Assembly: GCF_030369635.1 (NCBI RefSeq)
Contig: NZ_CP128474.1
Location: 1,612,001-1,676,000, forward strand
Length of the DNA: 64,000 nt
Direction of reading: 5' to 3'
Source: Microbacterium arborescens
GTDB lineage: Bacteria > Actinomycetota > Actinomycetes > Actinomycetales > Microbacteriaceae
Part shown: positions 36,449-44,511 of the stretch, piece after piece
How positions within the stretch are numbered: the first letter of the stretch is position 1
Layout of the letters: each line of letters begins with the position of its first letter
The notes under the pieces: generated by a model
Databases searched by the model: none
The model's input: only the letters and a program-made list of their open reading frames with translations
What the model was told of the DNA's origin: nothing
Position numbers and translations under genes: made by a program

Positions 36449-37371
36449 CCGAAGCCCTGCCCCCCAAGCCCGACGCCGCACGCGTGCGGCGGGAGACCGG
36501 CGTCATCCGGGAATCGCCGGGATACCGCGCCTTCCGTGTCGTGAACGCCGTCGCTCTCGTCCTCGTCTGCGTCGTCACGCTCTACCCCTTCATCAACCTC
36601 GTCGCCAAGGCGTTCTCGTCCGAGGGGTACATCGCCGCCGGCGAGGTCAACCTCATCCCGCGGGGATTCAACATCGACACCTTCCGCGTGGTGATGAACG
36701 ACGGCACGTTCTGGACGAACTACGGGAACACGTTCCTCTACACGATCGTCGGGACCATCATCGCGATGGCGATCACGACGACATATGCGTACGCGCTCAG
36801 CAAGCCGTATCTGAAGGGCCGGACCTTCTTCGTCGGCATCGCCGTCTTCACGATGTTCTTCGGCGGCGGGCTCATCCCGAACTACATCCTGATCGCGAAC
36901 TATCTCGGGTGGCGGAACAGCATCTGGGCGGTCGTCGTCCCCGGGGCGCTCAGCGTGTTCAACCTGCTCGTCATGAAGTCGTTCTTCGAGAACTTCCCCG
37001 AGGAGCTCGAAGAGGCGGCAGCCATCGACGGGCTCACAACCTATGGCATCTTCTTCCGGGTCGTGCTGCCGCTGTCGAAGGCCGTGCTCGCGACGATGAC
37101 GCTGTTCTACGCGGTCAGCATCTGGAACTCGTGGTTCAACGCCTTCCTGTTCCTCGACGACAAGTCGCTGTTCCCCGTGACGGTCTATCTCCGAAACCTC
37201 ATCGCTGCCGCGACGGGGGTACAGGAAGCGCTCGGCGGCGAGTCCGCGCAGGTCGCCTCGAACATCCAGGCCGTCACGATGCTCCTCACGGTGCTCCCCA
37301 TCATCTGCCTGTACCCCTTCATCCAGCGCTACTTCGTCTCGGGCGTGATGCTCGGGTCGGTCAAGGGCTGA
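36445..37371 (+). CDS. ABC sugar transporter permease (YtcP/LplC type)
   Basis: 308 residues, six membrane helices, partner of the preceding permease. Coupling helix EEAAAIDGLTTYGIFFRVVLP with the EAA core, and the typical C-terminus RYFVSGVMLGSVKG shared by YtcP/LplC proteins. GTG 36445 overlaps the upstream stop. The ATPase of the importer is missing from the cluster; a shared MsmK/UgpC-like ATPase elsewhere must energise it. Confidence 0.91.
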   Translation: MTEALPPKPDAARVRRETGVIRESPGYRAFRVVNAVALVLVCVVTLYPFINLVAKAFSSEGYIAAGEVNLIPRGFNIDTFRVVMNDGTFWTNYGNTFLYTIVGTIIAMAITTTYAYALSKPYLKGRTFFVGIAVFTMFFGGGLIPNYILIANYLGWRNSIWAVVVPGALSVFNLLVMKSFFENFPEELEEAAAIDGLTTYGIFFRVVLPLSKAVLATMTLFYAVSIWNSWFNAFLFLDDKSLFPVTVYLRNLIAAATGVQEALGGESAQVASNIQAVTMLLTVLPIICLYPFIQRYFVSGVMLGSVKG

Positions 37372-37415
37372 ATCCCCTACGTCGAACGACGGCGTTCACA
37401 CAGAGGAGAAACACA

Positions 37416-39083
37416 ATGAGAATCACTCGCCACACCTTTGCCGGTGCCGCGGGCTTGGCGGCTGCCGCGCTCGTGCTCTCGGCCTGCTCCGGACCCGGTG
37501 CCGAGGATGCTGCCGGCGACGGCGGCGCCACGATCGCGGATGCGCAGTCCGTCGGCGCCATGGAGGACTTCGAGGCCGGGGTCACCTTCGCCGCGACCGA
37601 GCCCGTGGAGTTCTCGCTGATGTACCGTGACCACCCCAACTACCCGGTGAAAGACGACTGGTCGATCTTCCGGCATCTTGAGGACGATCAGAATGTCACG
37701 TTCTCGCGCACGGACATCCCCATGGCCGACTTCGACCAGAAGAAGTCGCTGCTCATCGGTAGCGGCGAGGCGACCGACATCATCTCGTCGACCTACGCCG
37801 GGTCCGAGACGCAGTTCGTTTCCGGCGGGGCGCTCCTGCCGATATCCGACTACTTCGACTACATGCCGAACTTCCAGCAGAAGATCGCCGACTGGGGTCT
37901 CGAAGACGACCTCCAGAATCGCCGGCAGGAGGACGGGAAGATCTACCATCTGCCGGGGCTGCGAGAAGTTCCCGACGTTCAATACTCCGTTGCCATCCGC
38001 GAGGATCTCTGGGAGAAGGCCGGCATCTCCGAAGACCCGGCCACGTGGGACGAGTACCTCGAGCAACTCGAGAAGGTTGCCGCAGCCAACCCCGAACTCG
38101 ACTACGCCATGTCGGACCGCTGGACCGACGCGACGCCGCTCGGCTCGCTGCTGAGCATCATGGCGCCGAACTATCCGACGGCAGCCGGCTGGGGCTATGC
38201 GAACACGTGGTACGACCAGGAAGCCGGCGAGTACGTGTTCACCGGCGCGTCCGACGGGTACAAGGAGGTCGTCTCCGACGCGGCCGCTCTGGTCGAGGCG
38301 GGCGTCCTCGACCCGGAGATCACCCAGAGCGACGACCAGGCCGTGCAGAAGTTCATCGCCGGCAAATCGGCCGCGATCTCCGGAAACACGCAGACAATCG
38401 CCGAGTACCGGCAGAAGTTCGCTGACTCGGGGCAGGGCGACGTTCCGATCCGGCTGCTCTCGCTCCCCGGCGGACCGGCGGGGGACAAGCTGCCGAGCGG
38501 TCGCTTCACATCGGGCATCCTCATCTCGAGCGCTGCCGCCGAGAAGCCCTACTTCAAGGCGCTGTTGCAGTTCGTCGACTGGCTGTACTACTCCGACGAG
38601 GGCCTCGAGTTCGCGCAGTGGGGCGTCGAGGGCGAGACGTTCACACGCGAGGCGGACGGCACGCGCAAGCTCATGGACGACATCGCCTGGAGCTCGATCA
38701 ACGCCGGCGCACCGAAGCTGCTCAACGCCGATTACGGCTACAGCAACGGTGTCTTCCTGCTCGCGAACGGCTCGTCTCAAGAGCTGGTGCTCTCGATGAT
38801 GACCGACGAGATCGCCGCGTGGACGGCGGCGCAGCTCGAGAAGAAGGAGCAGCTCCCGACGGCGCCCGCGCCGCTTCTCAACGAGATCGAGCTCGAGCAG
38901 ACCTCGCTGCTGCAGACGCAGCTCACCGACGCCGTGCACGCCGCGACCGCATCGTTCATCACCGGCCAGCGCTCCATCGAGAACGACTGGGACGCGTACG
39001 TGGCCGAGCTCGAGGGACTGGGGTCGGGCCAGCTGATCGACACCTTCAACACAGCCCTCGAGCGAACGCTGAAACAGGACTGA
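37416..39083 (+). CDS. lipoprotein sugar-binding protein of ABC importer
   Basis: 555 residues. Lipoprotein signal with lipobox LSAC and Cys24, then a large two-lobed binding protein of the LplA/YtcQ class (about 500-560 residues): FSLMYRDHPNYPVKDDW near the N-terminus, PGLREVPDVQYSVAIREDLWEKAGI and FTSGILISSAAAEKP. Anchored on the outer face of the membrane, it would hand oligosaccharide to the two permeases. ATG follows a GAGGAGA site. Ligand not deducible. Confidence 0.92.
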   Translation: MRITRHTFAGAAGLAAAALVLSACSGPGAEDAAGDGGATIADAQSVGAMEDFEAGVTFAATEPVEFSLMYRDHPNYPVKDDWSIFRHLEDDQNVTFSRTDIPMADFDQKKSLLIGSGEATDIISSTYAGSETQFVSGGALLPISDYFDYMPNFQQKIADWGLEDDLQNRRQEDGKIYHLPGLREVPDVQYSVAIREDLWEKAGISEDPATWDEYLEQLEKVAAANPELDYAMSDRWTDATPLGSLLSIMAPNYPTAAGWGYANTWYDQEAGEYVFTGASDGYKEVVSDAAALVEAGVLDPEITQSDDQAVQKFIAGKSAAISGNTQTIAEYRQKFADSGQGDVPIRLLSLPGGPAGDKLPSGRFTSGILISSAAAEKPYFKALLQFVDWLYYSDEGLEFAQWGVEGETFTREADGTRKLMDDIAWSSINAGAPKLLNADYGYSNGVFLLANGSSQELVLSMMTDEIAAWTAAQLEKKEQLPTAPAPLLNEIELEQTSLLQTQLTDAVHAATASFITGQRSIENDWDAYVAELEGLGSGQLIDTFNTALERTLKQD

Positions 39084-39115
39084 GCGGAAGGGCGCGGGAC
39101 GGAGGGAGCGAGGAA

Positions 39116-39820
39116 ATGGATGTCGAGGCCACCACGGATCGTCGACGCGACCCGGCCGATGAGGTCGGGCGGGGGCCGTTGTCACGCGGCGCGGCGTTCG
39201 TCTACCGACAGATGGTGCTGGAGGCGCAGCTGCTGATCGCCGTGCTGCCGTCCATCGTCACGATCCTGTTGCTCGATCGCGACCCCTCGAACCTCCCGTT
39301 GTTCGTGCTCGCGTTGCTGCCCGTCGCCCCCGCGCTCGTCGCGGGGGTGGCGGCGGCCACGGTCGCGCACACCGATCTGTCGCCCAGTCGACATTTCTTG
39401 CGCTCATATCGCCGCGACCTCGTGCCCACTCTTCGGTGGGCGGCGCCGGCGGCGCTCGCGCTCGCACTGCTGACCTTCAACCTGATCCACCTCGGAGACG
39501 TCGACGGCGGGGCGGCCCTGCGCCCGCTCTACACGGTGCTGAGTGCGCTCGTCCTCATCTGGGGCGGCCACATGGTCGTCCTCACTGCCAGCTTCGAGTT
39601 CCGTCTGCGTGATGCGGCTCGTATCGCCGTGGTCCAGCTCGCGTCGCAGTGGCGGTTCTCGTTGGGCGTGCTGTCGCTCATCGTCGTCGCGGCGTTCCTC
39701 GTCATCGTCTCGAGCGAAGCCGTCCTGCTGCTCGTACTCTGGGCGTTCGCGGGCCTGCTCGCGCTCATGGCGCGACCGTTGCGAGACGACACGGCCCGGA
39801 GGTACACGCGGTCATCGTGA
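39116..39820 (+). CDS. DUF624 (YesL-like) membrane protein
   Basis: 234 residues with about five or six membrane helices. GAAFVYRQMVLEAQLLIAVLPS and the later block FEFRLRDAARIAVVQL identify DUF624. YesL-type proteins accompany LplB/YtcP transporters in Firmicutes and actinobacteria; the role is unknown (accessory to uptake or sensing is inferred). ATG 39116 follows AGGGAGCGAGGA. Last gene of the operon, 13 bp before the 3' end of tRNA-Arg. Confidence 0.85.
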   Translation: MDVEATTDRRRDPADEVGRGPLSRGAAFVYRQMVLEAQLLIAVLPSIVTILLLDRDPSNLPLFVLALLPVAPALVAGVAAATVAHTDLSPSRHFLRSYRRDLVPTLRWAAPAALALALLTFNLIHLGDVDGGAALRPLYTVLSALVLIWGGHMVVLTASFEFRLRDAARIAVVQLASQWRFSLGVLSLIVVAAFLVIVSSEAVLLLVLWAFAGLLALMARPLRDDTARRYTRSS

Positions 39821-39833
39821 CGCGCACGCGGAG

Positions 39834-39906
39834 TGCCCCCGACAGGATTCGAACCTGTGACCAACGGATTAGAAGGCCGCTGCTCTATCCACTGAGCTAC
39901 GGAGGC
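39834..39906 (-). tRNA. tRNA-Arg (TCT)
   Basis: Minus-strand cloverleaf: acceptor GCCTCCG paired with CGGGGGC (one G-T), anticodon TCT in the loop CTTCTAA, T-loop GGTTCGAATCC, discriminator A. CCA is not encoded. Its 3' end faces the sugar operon. Confidence 0.96.
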
Positions 39907-40017
39907 GGATGTCTCTACGGTATCGCGCGGCGACGGGCATGTCCGGCCAGAAGGCGCCGGGCTCTGGCCCCGCGGGTTCCGGCGGCGTAGCCTGCCGGTG
40001 TCGGAAGGGGTTCGAGG

Positions 40018-40230
40018 ATGAACGCGCAGACGCGATCTACAGCACTATGGGTGGCATACGGAACCGGGGGAGTCGCGGGGATGATTCGCCATCGCGGCGA
40101 CGAGTACGTCGTGACGATGGCGGGAGCAGACGCCGAGCTCGGCTCGTATCCCACGATGGAGATCGCGAAGAGCGCCCTCCATGCGCACATGACGCCGGGA
40201 GCGGAGTGGCCTACGTTCCGGGAGCACTGA
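40018..40230 (+). CDS. small conserved actinobacterial protein
   Basis: 70 residues: WVAYGTGGVAGMIRHRGDEYVVTMAGADAEL, read as two parts around RHRGDEY, then GSYPTMEIAKSALHAHM and a C-terminal EWPTFREH. It is a small beta-alpha protein family that I recall from other Microbacterium genomes with no function. AAGGGG gives a ribosome site 7 bp before the ATG, and TAGCCT at 39988-39993 a possible -10. Its last 20 bp overlap the convergent YczE gene. Confidence 0.7.
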   Translation: MNAQTRSTALWVAYGTGGVAGMIRHRGDEYVVTMAGADAELGSYPTMEIAKSALHAHMTPGAEWPTFREH

Positions 40231-40873
40231 GGCCGGGCATCGGGGCGGCGGGCGCCGCGGCAGGCTCGGCCCGGCCCGTGCCGCCACCCACGCGACTGCG
40301 GGAACGCCGGTCGAACAGCGGCAGGCTGACGTGCACGATGGGGCCGATGAGGACCGCGAACAGAACCGTGCCGAGGCCGACCGTGCCACCGAGCAGCCAC
40401 CCGGTGACGAGGACGGTCGCCTCGACGCCGAGTCGCCCCGCCCAGATGGGCCATCCCCACCGCTGGTGGATGCCGGTCATGAGTCCGTCACGGGGGCCCG
40501 GGCCGAGACGTGCGCCGATGTAGATCCCCGAGGCGACCCCGACCAGGACGGTGCCTGCGAGGAACATCACGACTCGAGCGAGCCAGTGGTCGGGCGTGCC
40601 TAGCAGGGGAAGGCTGAACTGCATCGCGGCGCCGACCACGAGGATGTTGGCGACGGTGCCGACGCCTGGCCGTTGACGCAGAGGGATCCACAGCAACAGC
40701 ACCAGGAACCCCGTAATGCTCACCACCCATCCGATGCCGATGCCGGTGTTCTTGCTCACTCCTTCGGCGAAGACCGTCCACGGGTCGAGCCCGATCCCGG
40801 CGTCGACCATGACGGCGCAGCCCACGCCGAACAGGACGAGGCCGACGATGAGCTGTGAGAAGCGGAGGATCAC
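40211..40873 (-). CDS. YczE/YitT-family membrane protein
   Basis: 220 residues with five or six membrane helices: FSQLIVGLVLFGVGCAVMVDAGIGLDPWTVF, in which DAGIGLDPWTVF is the family mark, and LGPGPRDGLMTG in the second half. The last 25 residues are a hydrophilic Ala/Pro/Arg tail. YczE-type proteins are of unknown function but are repeatedly paired with MocR regulators, as here across a 61-bp divergent gap. GTG start at 40873; a non-consensus TGAAAT stands 6 bp before it. Confidence 0.82.
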   Translation of the reverse strand: MILRFSQLIVGLVLFGVGCAVMVDAGIGLDPWTVFAEGVSKNTGIGIGWVVSITGFLVLLLWIPLRQRPGVGTVANILVVGAAMQFSLPLLGTPDHWLARVVMFLAGTVLVGVASGIYIGARLGPGPRDGLMTGIHQRWGWPIWAGRLGVEATVLVTGWLLGGTVGLGTVLFAVLIGPIVHVSLPLFDRRSRSRVGGGTGRAEPAAAPAAPMPGLSAPGT

Positions 40874-40875
40874 CC

Positions 40876-40923
40876 GGCCATTTCACCGGTGAATTGGCCA
40901 TTGCGAAAGAGGCCAATTCACGT
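40876..40923. promoter_or_regulatory. three-site operator in the yczE-mocR gap
   Basis: Three copies of GGCCA-W-TTCAC: forward at 40876, inverted at 40899-40887 and forward at 40911. The first two form a 24-bp palindrome with one mismatched pair (40876-40899), 2 bp from the yczE start; the third touches the -10 box of the regulator gene. This suits a MocR dimer that activates yczE and limits its own synthesis. Confidence 0.65.
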
Positions 40924-40928
40924 ACTGT
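40923..40928 (+). promoter_or_regulatory. -10 box TACTGT, leaderless mocR start
   Basis: TACTGT, 6 bp, then the ATG at 40935. No ribosome site. Confidence 0.6.
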
Positions 40929-40934
40929 GGCCGT

Positions 40935-42344
40935 ATGCACTCCCGGATCTCGGCCAGGTCGTTGGAAGTCGCGCTCGGAGGCTGGCGCACCCGCGAGCCG
41001 GCATACGAGGCTCTTGCAGACGGCATCCGACTGCTGTGCCTCGACAATCGCATCGCTGCGCGCACGCTGCTCCCGGCCGAGCGCGCTCTCGCACAGACGC
41101 TGGGGCTGAGCCGGACGACAGTGGCGAGCGCTTACGCCAGCCTGCGCGCGACCGGGCATATCGAGAGCCTGCGGGGTTCGGGCAGTGTGACCACCGCGCA
41201 GCCGTCACGCGGCGGAGGGACGGTACTCGCAGAGCCAGGGTCGATCGATCTGCAGCAGGCGAGCCCGAGTGCTTGGCCAGGACTCGCAGGGGTCATCGCG
41301 GAGACGGCATCGGATGCCGCAAGGCTCGTCTCGCGAACGGGTTACGACACCTTGGGGTCGAACCGTCTGCGCGACGCGATCGCGGACCGCTACACCCAGC
41401 GCGGCATCGCGACGTCGCGGGATCAGATCCTCGTCACCGCAGGCGCGCAGAGCGCCATCCATCTCTTGTCGGAGGTGCTCGTGGCCCGGGGTGAGCGCGT
41501 GCTCGTCGAGACCCCCACCTACCCCCATGCCGCTGAGGCTCTGCGAGCCGCGGGGGCCCGCCTCGTCGCGGTGCCGGTCACCACGACCCACGGGTGGGAT
41601 CTCGATCGCCTCGACGAGGCAGCACGACGAACCCGACCGGCGCTCGCGTATCTGATGCCCACCCTGCAGAACCCGACGGGCCGCTCGATGACGAGGCGCG
41701 AGCAGGAGGCGCTGCGCGAGGTCGCCCAGCGCGGCTGCACGCTCGTCGTGGACGAGACCACGGCGGAACTGGCGTTCGGTGCGCCAGCGCCCCTGGCATT
41801 GCAGGAGGAGGATGTCGTCCGGATCGGCTCGCTCGGAAAGACCGTGTGGGGCGGCTTGCGCGTCGGATGGGTCCGCGCCCAGCCGGAGGTCATCCGCCGG
41901 CTCCACGCGGCGCGTCCGGCGCGTGACCTCGGTACGGCGGAGTTCGAGCAGGAAGTGGCGGCACGTCTCCTTCCGCGGATGGCCGAGATACTGCCGCAGC
42001 GCGCCGAGCTGCTCTCGAGCGGCTACCGCGCCGTGCGGGCGGCTCTGCGCGACAAGCTGCCTGATTGGGATGTTCCCGATGTCGACGGTGGCGTCGCTCT
42101 GTGGGTCGGTCTCCCGGCGCCCCTCAGCGGACCGCTTGTCCTCGGTGCGCGTGCTGAGTCCGTCTACCTCAGCTCCGGTCAGCGCTTCGCCGTCGACGGG
42201 GGACACGAGAACCGACTGCGCATGCCGTTCACGGCATCGCCGGCCGAGCTCGAGCGAGCCGTCGATGTCTTGGCCTCAGTGTGGGCGCGTGTGACGAGCG
42301 GCGCCCGGACGGCGGGACCGCCGCCCCTCGACGCCCTCGTGTGA
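40935..42344 (+). CDS. MocR-family regulator (GntR wHTH plus aminotransferase domain)
   Basis: 469 residues. N-terminal winged helix of GntR type (about residues 25-95: LPAERALAQTLGLSRTTVASAY, GSGSVT), a linker, and a fold-type-I aminotransferase-like domain with YDTLGSNRLRDAIADRY, LMPTLQNPTGR and the PLP lysine in IGSLGKTVWGGLRVGW. MocR proteins sense PLP or amino compounds and act as activators or repressors. The divergent YczE gene and the three operator copies in between make this a self-contained regulatory pair. Confidence 0.9.
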   Translation: MHSRISARSLEVALGGWRTREPAYEALADGIRLLCLDNRIAARTLLPAERALAQTLGLSRTTVASAYASLRATGHIESLRGSGSVTTAQPSRGGGTVLAEPGSIDLQQASPSAWPGLAGVIAETASDAARLVSRTGYDTLGSNRLRDAIADRYTQRGIATSRDQILVTAGAQSAIHLLSEVLVARGERVLVETPTYPHAAEALRAAGARLVAVPVTTTHGWDLDRLDEAARRTRPALAYLMPTLQNPTGRSMTRREQEALREVAQRGCTLVVDETTAELAFGAPAPLALQEEDVVRIGSLGKTVWGGLRVGWVRAQPEVIRRLHAARPARDLGTAEFEQEVAARLLPRMAEILPQRAELLSSGYRAVRAALRDKLPDWDVPDVDGGVALWVGLPAPLSGPLVLGARAESVYLSSGQRFAVDGGHENRLRMPFTASPAELERAVDVLASVWARVTSGARTAGPPPLDALV

Positions 42345-42371
42345 AGCGCGCTCGGCGCGGGTCGCGAGGGG

Positions 42372-42632
42372 TCATCGTGAGAGTCGGAGGGTGTCGGCCG
42401 CCTCTGCGATGCGCCAGAACTCGCCGATCGATCGGAAGGAACGGGACGGCGCGTGGAATCGGAGGGCGAGGAATCGCTCGCCGCGCGGCGTCTGGACGCG
42501 GCGGACGAGCCCCCGCACGTGGCCGTCGCCCGCGACGACCCGCCAGCGGTCGGTGCCGAGCGCCACGAGCCTGTCACTCGGGCGCCCCGTCACTGTCAGG
42601 GTCTGATCGATCTGAGCCGGCATCGTCGACAT
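42372..42632 (-). CDS. small uncharacterised protein
   Basis: 86 residues, beta-rich and basic: IDQTLTVTGRPSDRLVALG, RWRVVAGDGHVRGLVRRVQ and FRSIGEFWRIAEAADTLRL. Not recognised. It is believed real because ATG 42632 follows a very strong GAGGAGG ribosome site at good spacing. The frame stays open upstream through the opposite strand of msrA, which I treat as an accident of composition. Function unknown. Confidence 0.6.
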   Translation of the reverse strand: MSTMPAQIDQTLTVTGRPSDRLVALGTDRWRVVAGDGHVRGLVRRVQTPRGERFLALRFHAPSRSFRSIGEFWRIAEAADTLRLSR

Positions 42633-42746
42633 GTGTGCCTCCTCCTCGGAGGCTACGCAGTGCCTCCGACATCGGCGGGAACACCGGCGCGGGCGTGATG
42701 GTTGGCTAGGGTGAGACCTCGCGTGAGCGGGAGAACGGAGCTTTCC

Positions 42747-43274
42747 ATGACCACCACCTTCATCCTCGCCGGGGGCTGCTTCTGGTGCCTCGACGCCGCG
42801 TACCGCGCGCTCGACGGTGTTTCCGAGGTCGTGTCGGGTTACATCGGCGGCAACGTCCCGCACCCCAGCTACGAGGCGGTCTGCACGGGCACGACCGGCC
42901 ACGCCGAGGCTGTATCGGTGACGTTCGACCCGGATGTGATCCCCGCAGACGTGATCCTCGACGCCTTCTTCACGATGCACGACCCCCGACAGCTCAACCG
43001 GCAGGGAGCCGACGTCGGCACCCAGTATCGTTCGGCGATGTTCCCGCTGGATGACGCGCAGCGCGAACTGTTCGCCGCCGCCCGCGACCGCGCCGACGAG
43101 ATGTGGGGCGGCGGCGTGGTGACGACGATGGAGCCCGCCGATGATTTCTACCCCGCGGAGGACTACCACCAGGACTTCTTCGCGAAGAACCCCGGACAGG
43201 GATACTGCCTCGCGGTGGCGGTGCCGAAGGTCAACAAGGTGCGCGCCCGTTTCGCGGAGTACGCCCGGAGCTGA
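42747..43274 (+). CDS. msrA: peptide-methionine (S)-S-oxide reductase
   Basis: Repairs methionine S-sulfoxide in proteins. 175 residues: active-site GGCFWC at residues 9-14, VVSGYIGG, TGHAEAV, and a resolving Cys near the C-terminus in GQGYC. Start at ATG 42747 with GGAG upstream; TAGGGT at 42707-42712 gives a promoter with a 28-nt leader. Confidence 0.96.
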   Translation: MTTTFILAGGCFWCLDAAYRALDGVSEVVSGYIGGNVPHPSYEAVCTGTTGHAEAVSVTFDPDVIPADVILDAFFTMHDPRQLNRQGADVGTQYRSAMFPLDDAQRELFAAARDRADEMWGGGVVTTMEPADDFYPAEDYHQDFFAKNPGQGYCLAVAVPKVNKVRARFAEYARS

Positions 43275-43292
43275 CTCCTCCCCAGCGGGTAA

Positions 43293-43330
43293 CGAGGGCG
43301 GTTCTGCACCGATGTGCGGAACCGCCCTCG
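43293..43330 (+). terminator. 12-bp hairpin after msrA
   Basis: CGAGGGCGGTTC (43293-43304) pairs perfectly with 43319-43330, with a further GCAC/GTGC pairing in the loop. No T-run follows. It starts 19 bp after the msrA stop and probably ends that transcript. Confidence 0.6.
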
Positions 43331-43428
43331 TCGTCGACCGTGCGGAGCACAAGCTAGGAGCGCTCCGGCACTCGGCGGGCACGCGGGTGCCGGAGCGTTC
43401 CCCTTCCGTGCCCCGCTGAGGAGCAGAC

Positions 43429-43923
43429 ATGTCAGACCGCATCACCGTCATCGGAAACATCGCCACCGAGCCCGAGCAGCGCCGCACGGGCAGCGGCATC
43501 CCGGTCACGAGCTTCCGGCTTGCGAGCAGCCAGCGCTATCGCGACGCGCAGTCCGGCGAATGGGTCGACGGGACGACGAACTGGTACCGGATCAGTGTGT
43601 TCCGTGCGCTCGGCGAGAACGCCTTCGCGTCCCTTCGGAAAGGGCAGCGGGTCATCGTCGACGGACGACTGCGGCTGAAAGAGTGGGAGGCCGGCGACAA
43701 GCGCGGCATCGAGATCGAGATCGACGCCGATGCGATCGGACATGACCTCAAATGGGGTACGGCCACATTCCAGCGCACCCCGCGCCCGGATGCAGACGCC
43801 CCCGACCGCTCCGGCGCCGTGGACACGGGCCCGGCCGTCCCGCCGGGTCCCTCCAGCGTCGACGGTGACTGGGCCGTCGCGCTCGTTCCGGAGACGGACG
43901 GCGGCGGCCAGACGCCCTTCTGA
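43429..43923 (+). CDS. single-stranded DNA-binding protein (SsbB-like paralogue)
   Basis: 164 residues with the N-terminal OB fold: RITVIGNIATEPEQRRTGSGIPVTSFRLA, WYRISVFRALGENAFASLRKGQRVIVDGRL (both read in parts). It is shorter than the replicative SSB and lacks its Gly-rich linker, but ends GGGQTPF, a partial match to the acidic IPF interaction tip. Probably the second SSB of actinobacteria, linked to recombination or competence-like processes. Good GAGGAG ribosome site. Confidence 0.86.
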   Translation: MSDRITVIGNIATEPEQRRTGSGIPVTSFRLASSQRYRDAQSGEWVDGTTNWYRISVFRALGENAFASLRKGQRVIVDGRLRLKEWEAGDKRGIEIEIDADAIGHDLKWGTATFQRTPRPDADAPDRSGAVDTGPAVPPGPSSVDGDWAVALVPETDGGGQTPF

Positions 43924-43948
43924 CAGGGTCGGGTGACGGAGCTCCGTC

Positions 43949-43954
43949 TAGAAT
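43949..43954 (+). promoter_or_regulatory. -10 box TAGAAT, leaderless lipoprotein start
   Basis: TAGAAT, 6 bp, then the ATG at 43961. Confidence 0.6.
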
Positions 43955-43960
43955 CCAGGC

Positions 43961-44455
43961 ATGCGTCTGCTTCGTTCGCCCCTCGCCCGCTCGTTGGTGG
44001 GGGCGGCCGGCGCTCTCGTCGTCGTCGTGTCGCTATCGGGGTGCTCGATGTTCGTCCCCGAGCCGGCGCCTCCCGCCACATCGGCTGCTCCCACCCCTCA
44101 GTCGACCACGTCGGAGGAGCCCGCGCCCCTCTCGCCCGAGAGCACGGCGAGCGACAACCTCCCGCTCTTCACCGAGGTCATGAATCAGGTGGCGGCCTCG
44201 CCCGACAGCGTCGCGGGTCGCGCTTATGTCGACGCGCTCGTGGCGGCGGGCTTCGACAAATCCACGATGCAGGTGACGGCCGACCGGACCTCTGTCGACG
44301 ACCCGGTCGACAGTCTGCAGTTCTCCGTCCTGTGGGCGGGAGAGTGTCTCGTCGGACAAGTCGGCCCCTCGACCCCCGCGCCCACGGCCATGGTGGTCCC
44401 GGAGCTTCCGAGCGGTGGCTGCCTGATCGGGAACACGCGCCCCATCGACTGGTGA
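43961..44455 (+). CDS. lipoprotein, DUF6993-like
   Basis: 164 residues. Lipoprotein signal with lipobox LSGC (Cys28), a Pro/Ser/Thr/Glu linker to about residue 68, and a small domain with VDALVAAGFDKSTMQVTADRT, LQFSVLWAGECLVGQ and GGCLIGNTRPIDW. Two Cys in the domain could form a disulfide. This is the Microbacteriaceae lipoprotein type I know as DUF6993; role unknown. Surface-anchored. Confidence 0.78.
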   Translation: MRLLRSPLARSLVGAAGALVVVVSLSGCSMFVPEPAPPATSAAPTPQSTTSEEPAPLSPESTASDNLPLFTEVMNQVAASPDSVAGRAYVDALVAAGFDKSTMQVTADRTSVDDPVDSLQFSVLWAGECLVGQVGPSTPAPTAMVVPELPSGGCLIGNTRPIDW

Positions 44456-44496
44456 ACCGCGGGGCCCGCGCGGCGGAACCCGACGGCCCCGCCGAC

Positions 44497-44502
44497 TAGA
44501 CT
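44497..44502 (+). promoter_or_regulatory. -10 box TAGACT before ettA
   Basis: TAGACT stands 9 bp before the ettA ATG, predicting a 2-3 nt leader at most. No ribosome site. Confidence 0.5.
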
Positions 44503-44511
44503 CGAGACGTT

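Noticed and set aside
32244..39906. Sugar operon as a genomic island integrated at the tRNA-Arg 3' end.
   Set aside because: The tRNA 3' end does face the operon, but I found no duplicated tRNA end near 32250-32430, no integrase and no obvious change in base composition. It remains an accessory region without proof of transfer.
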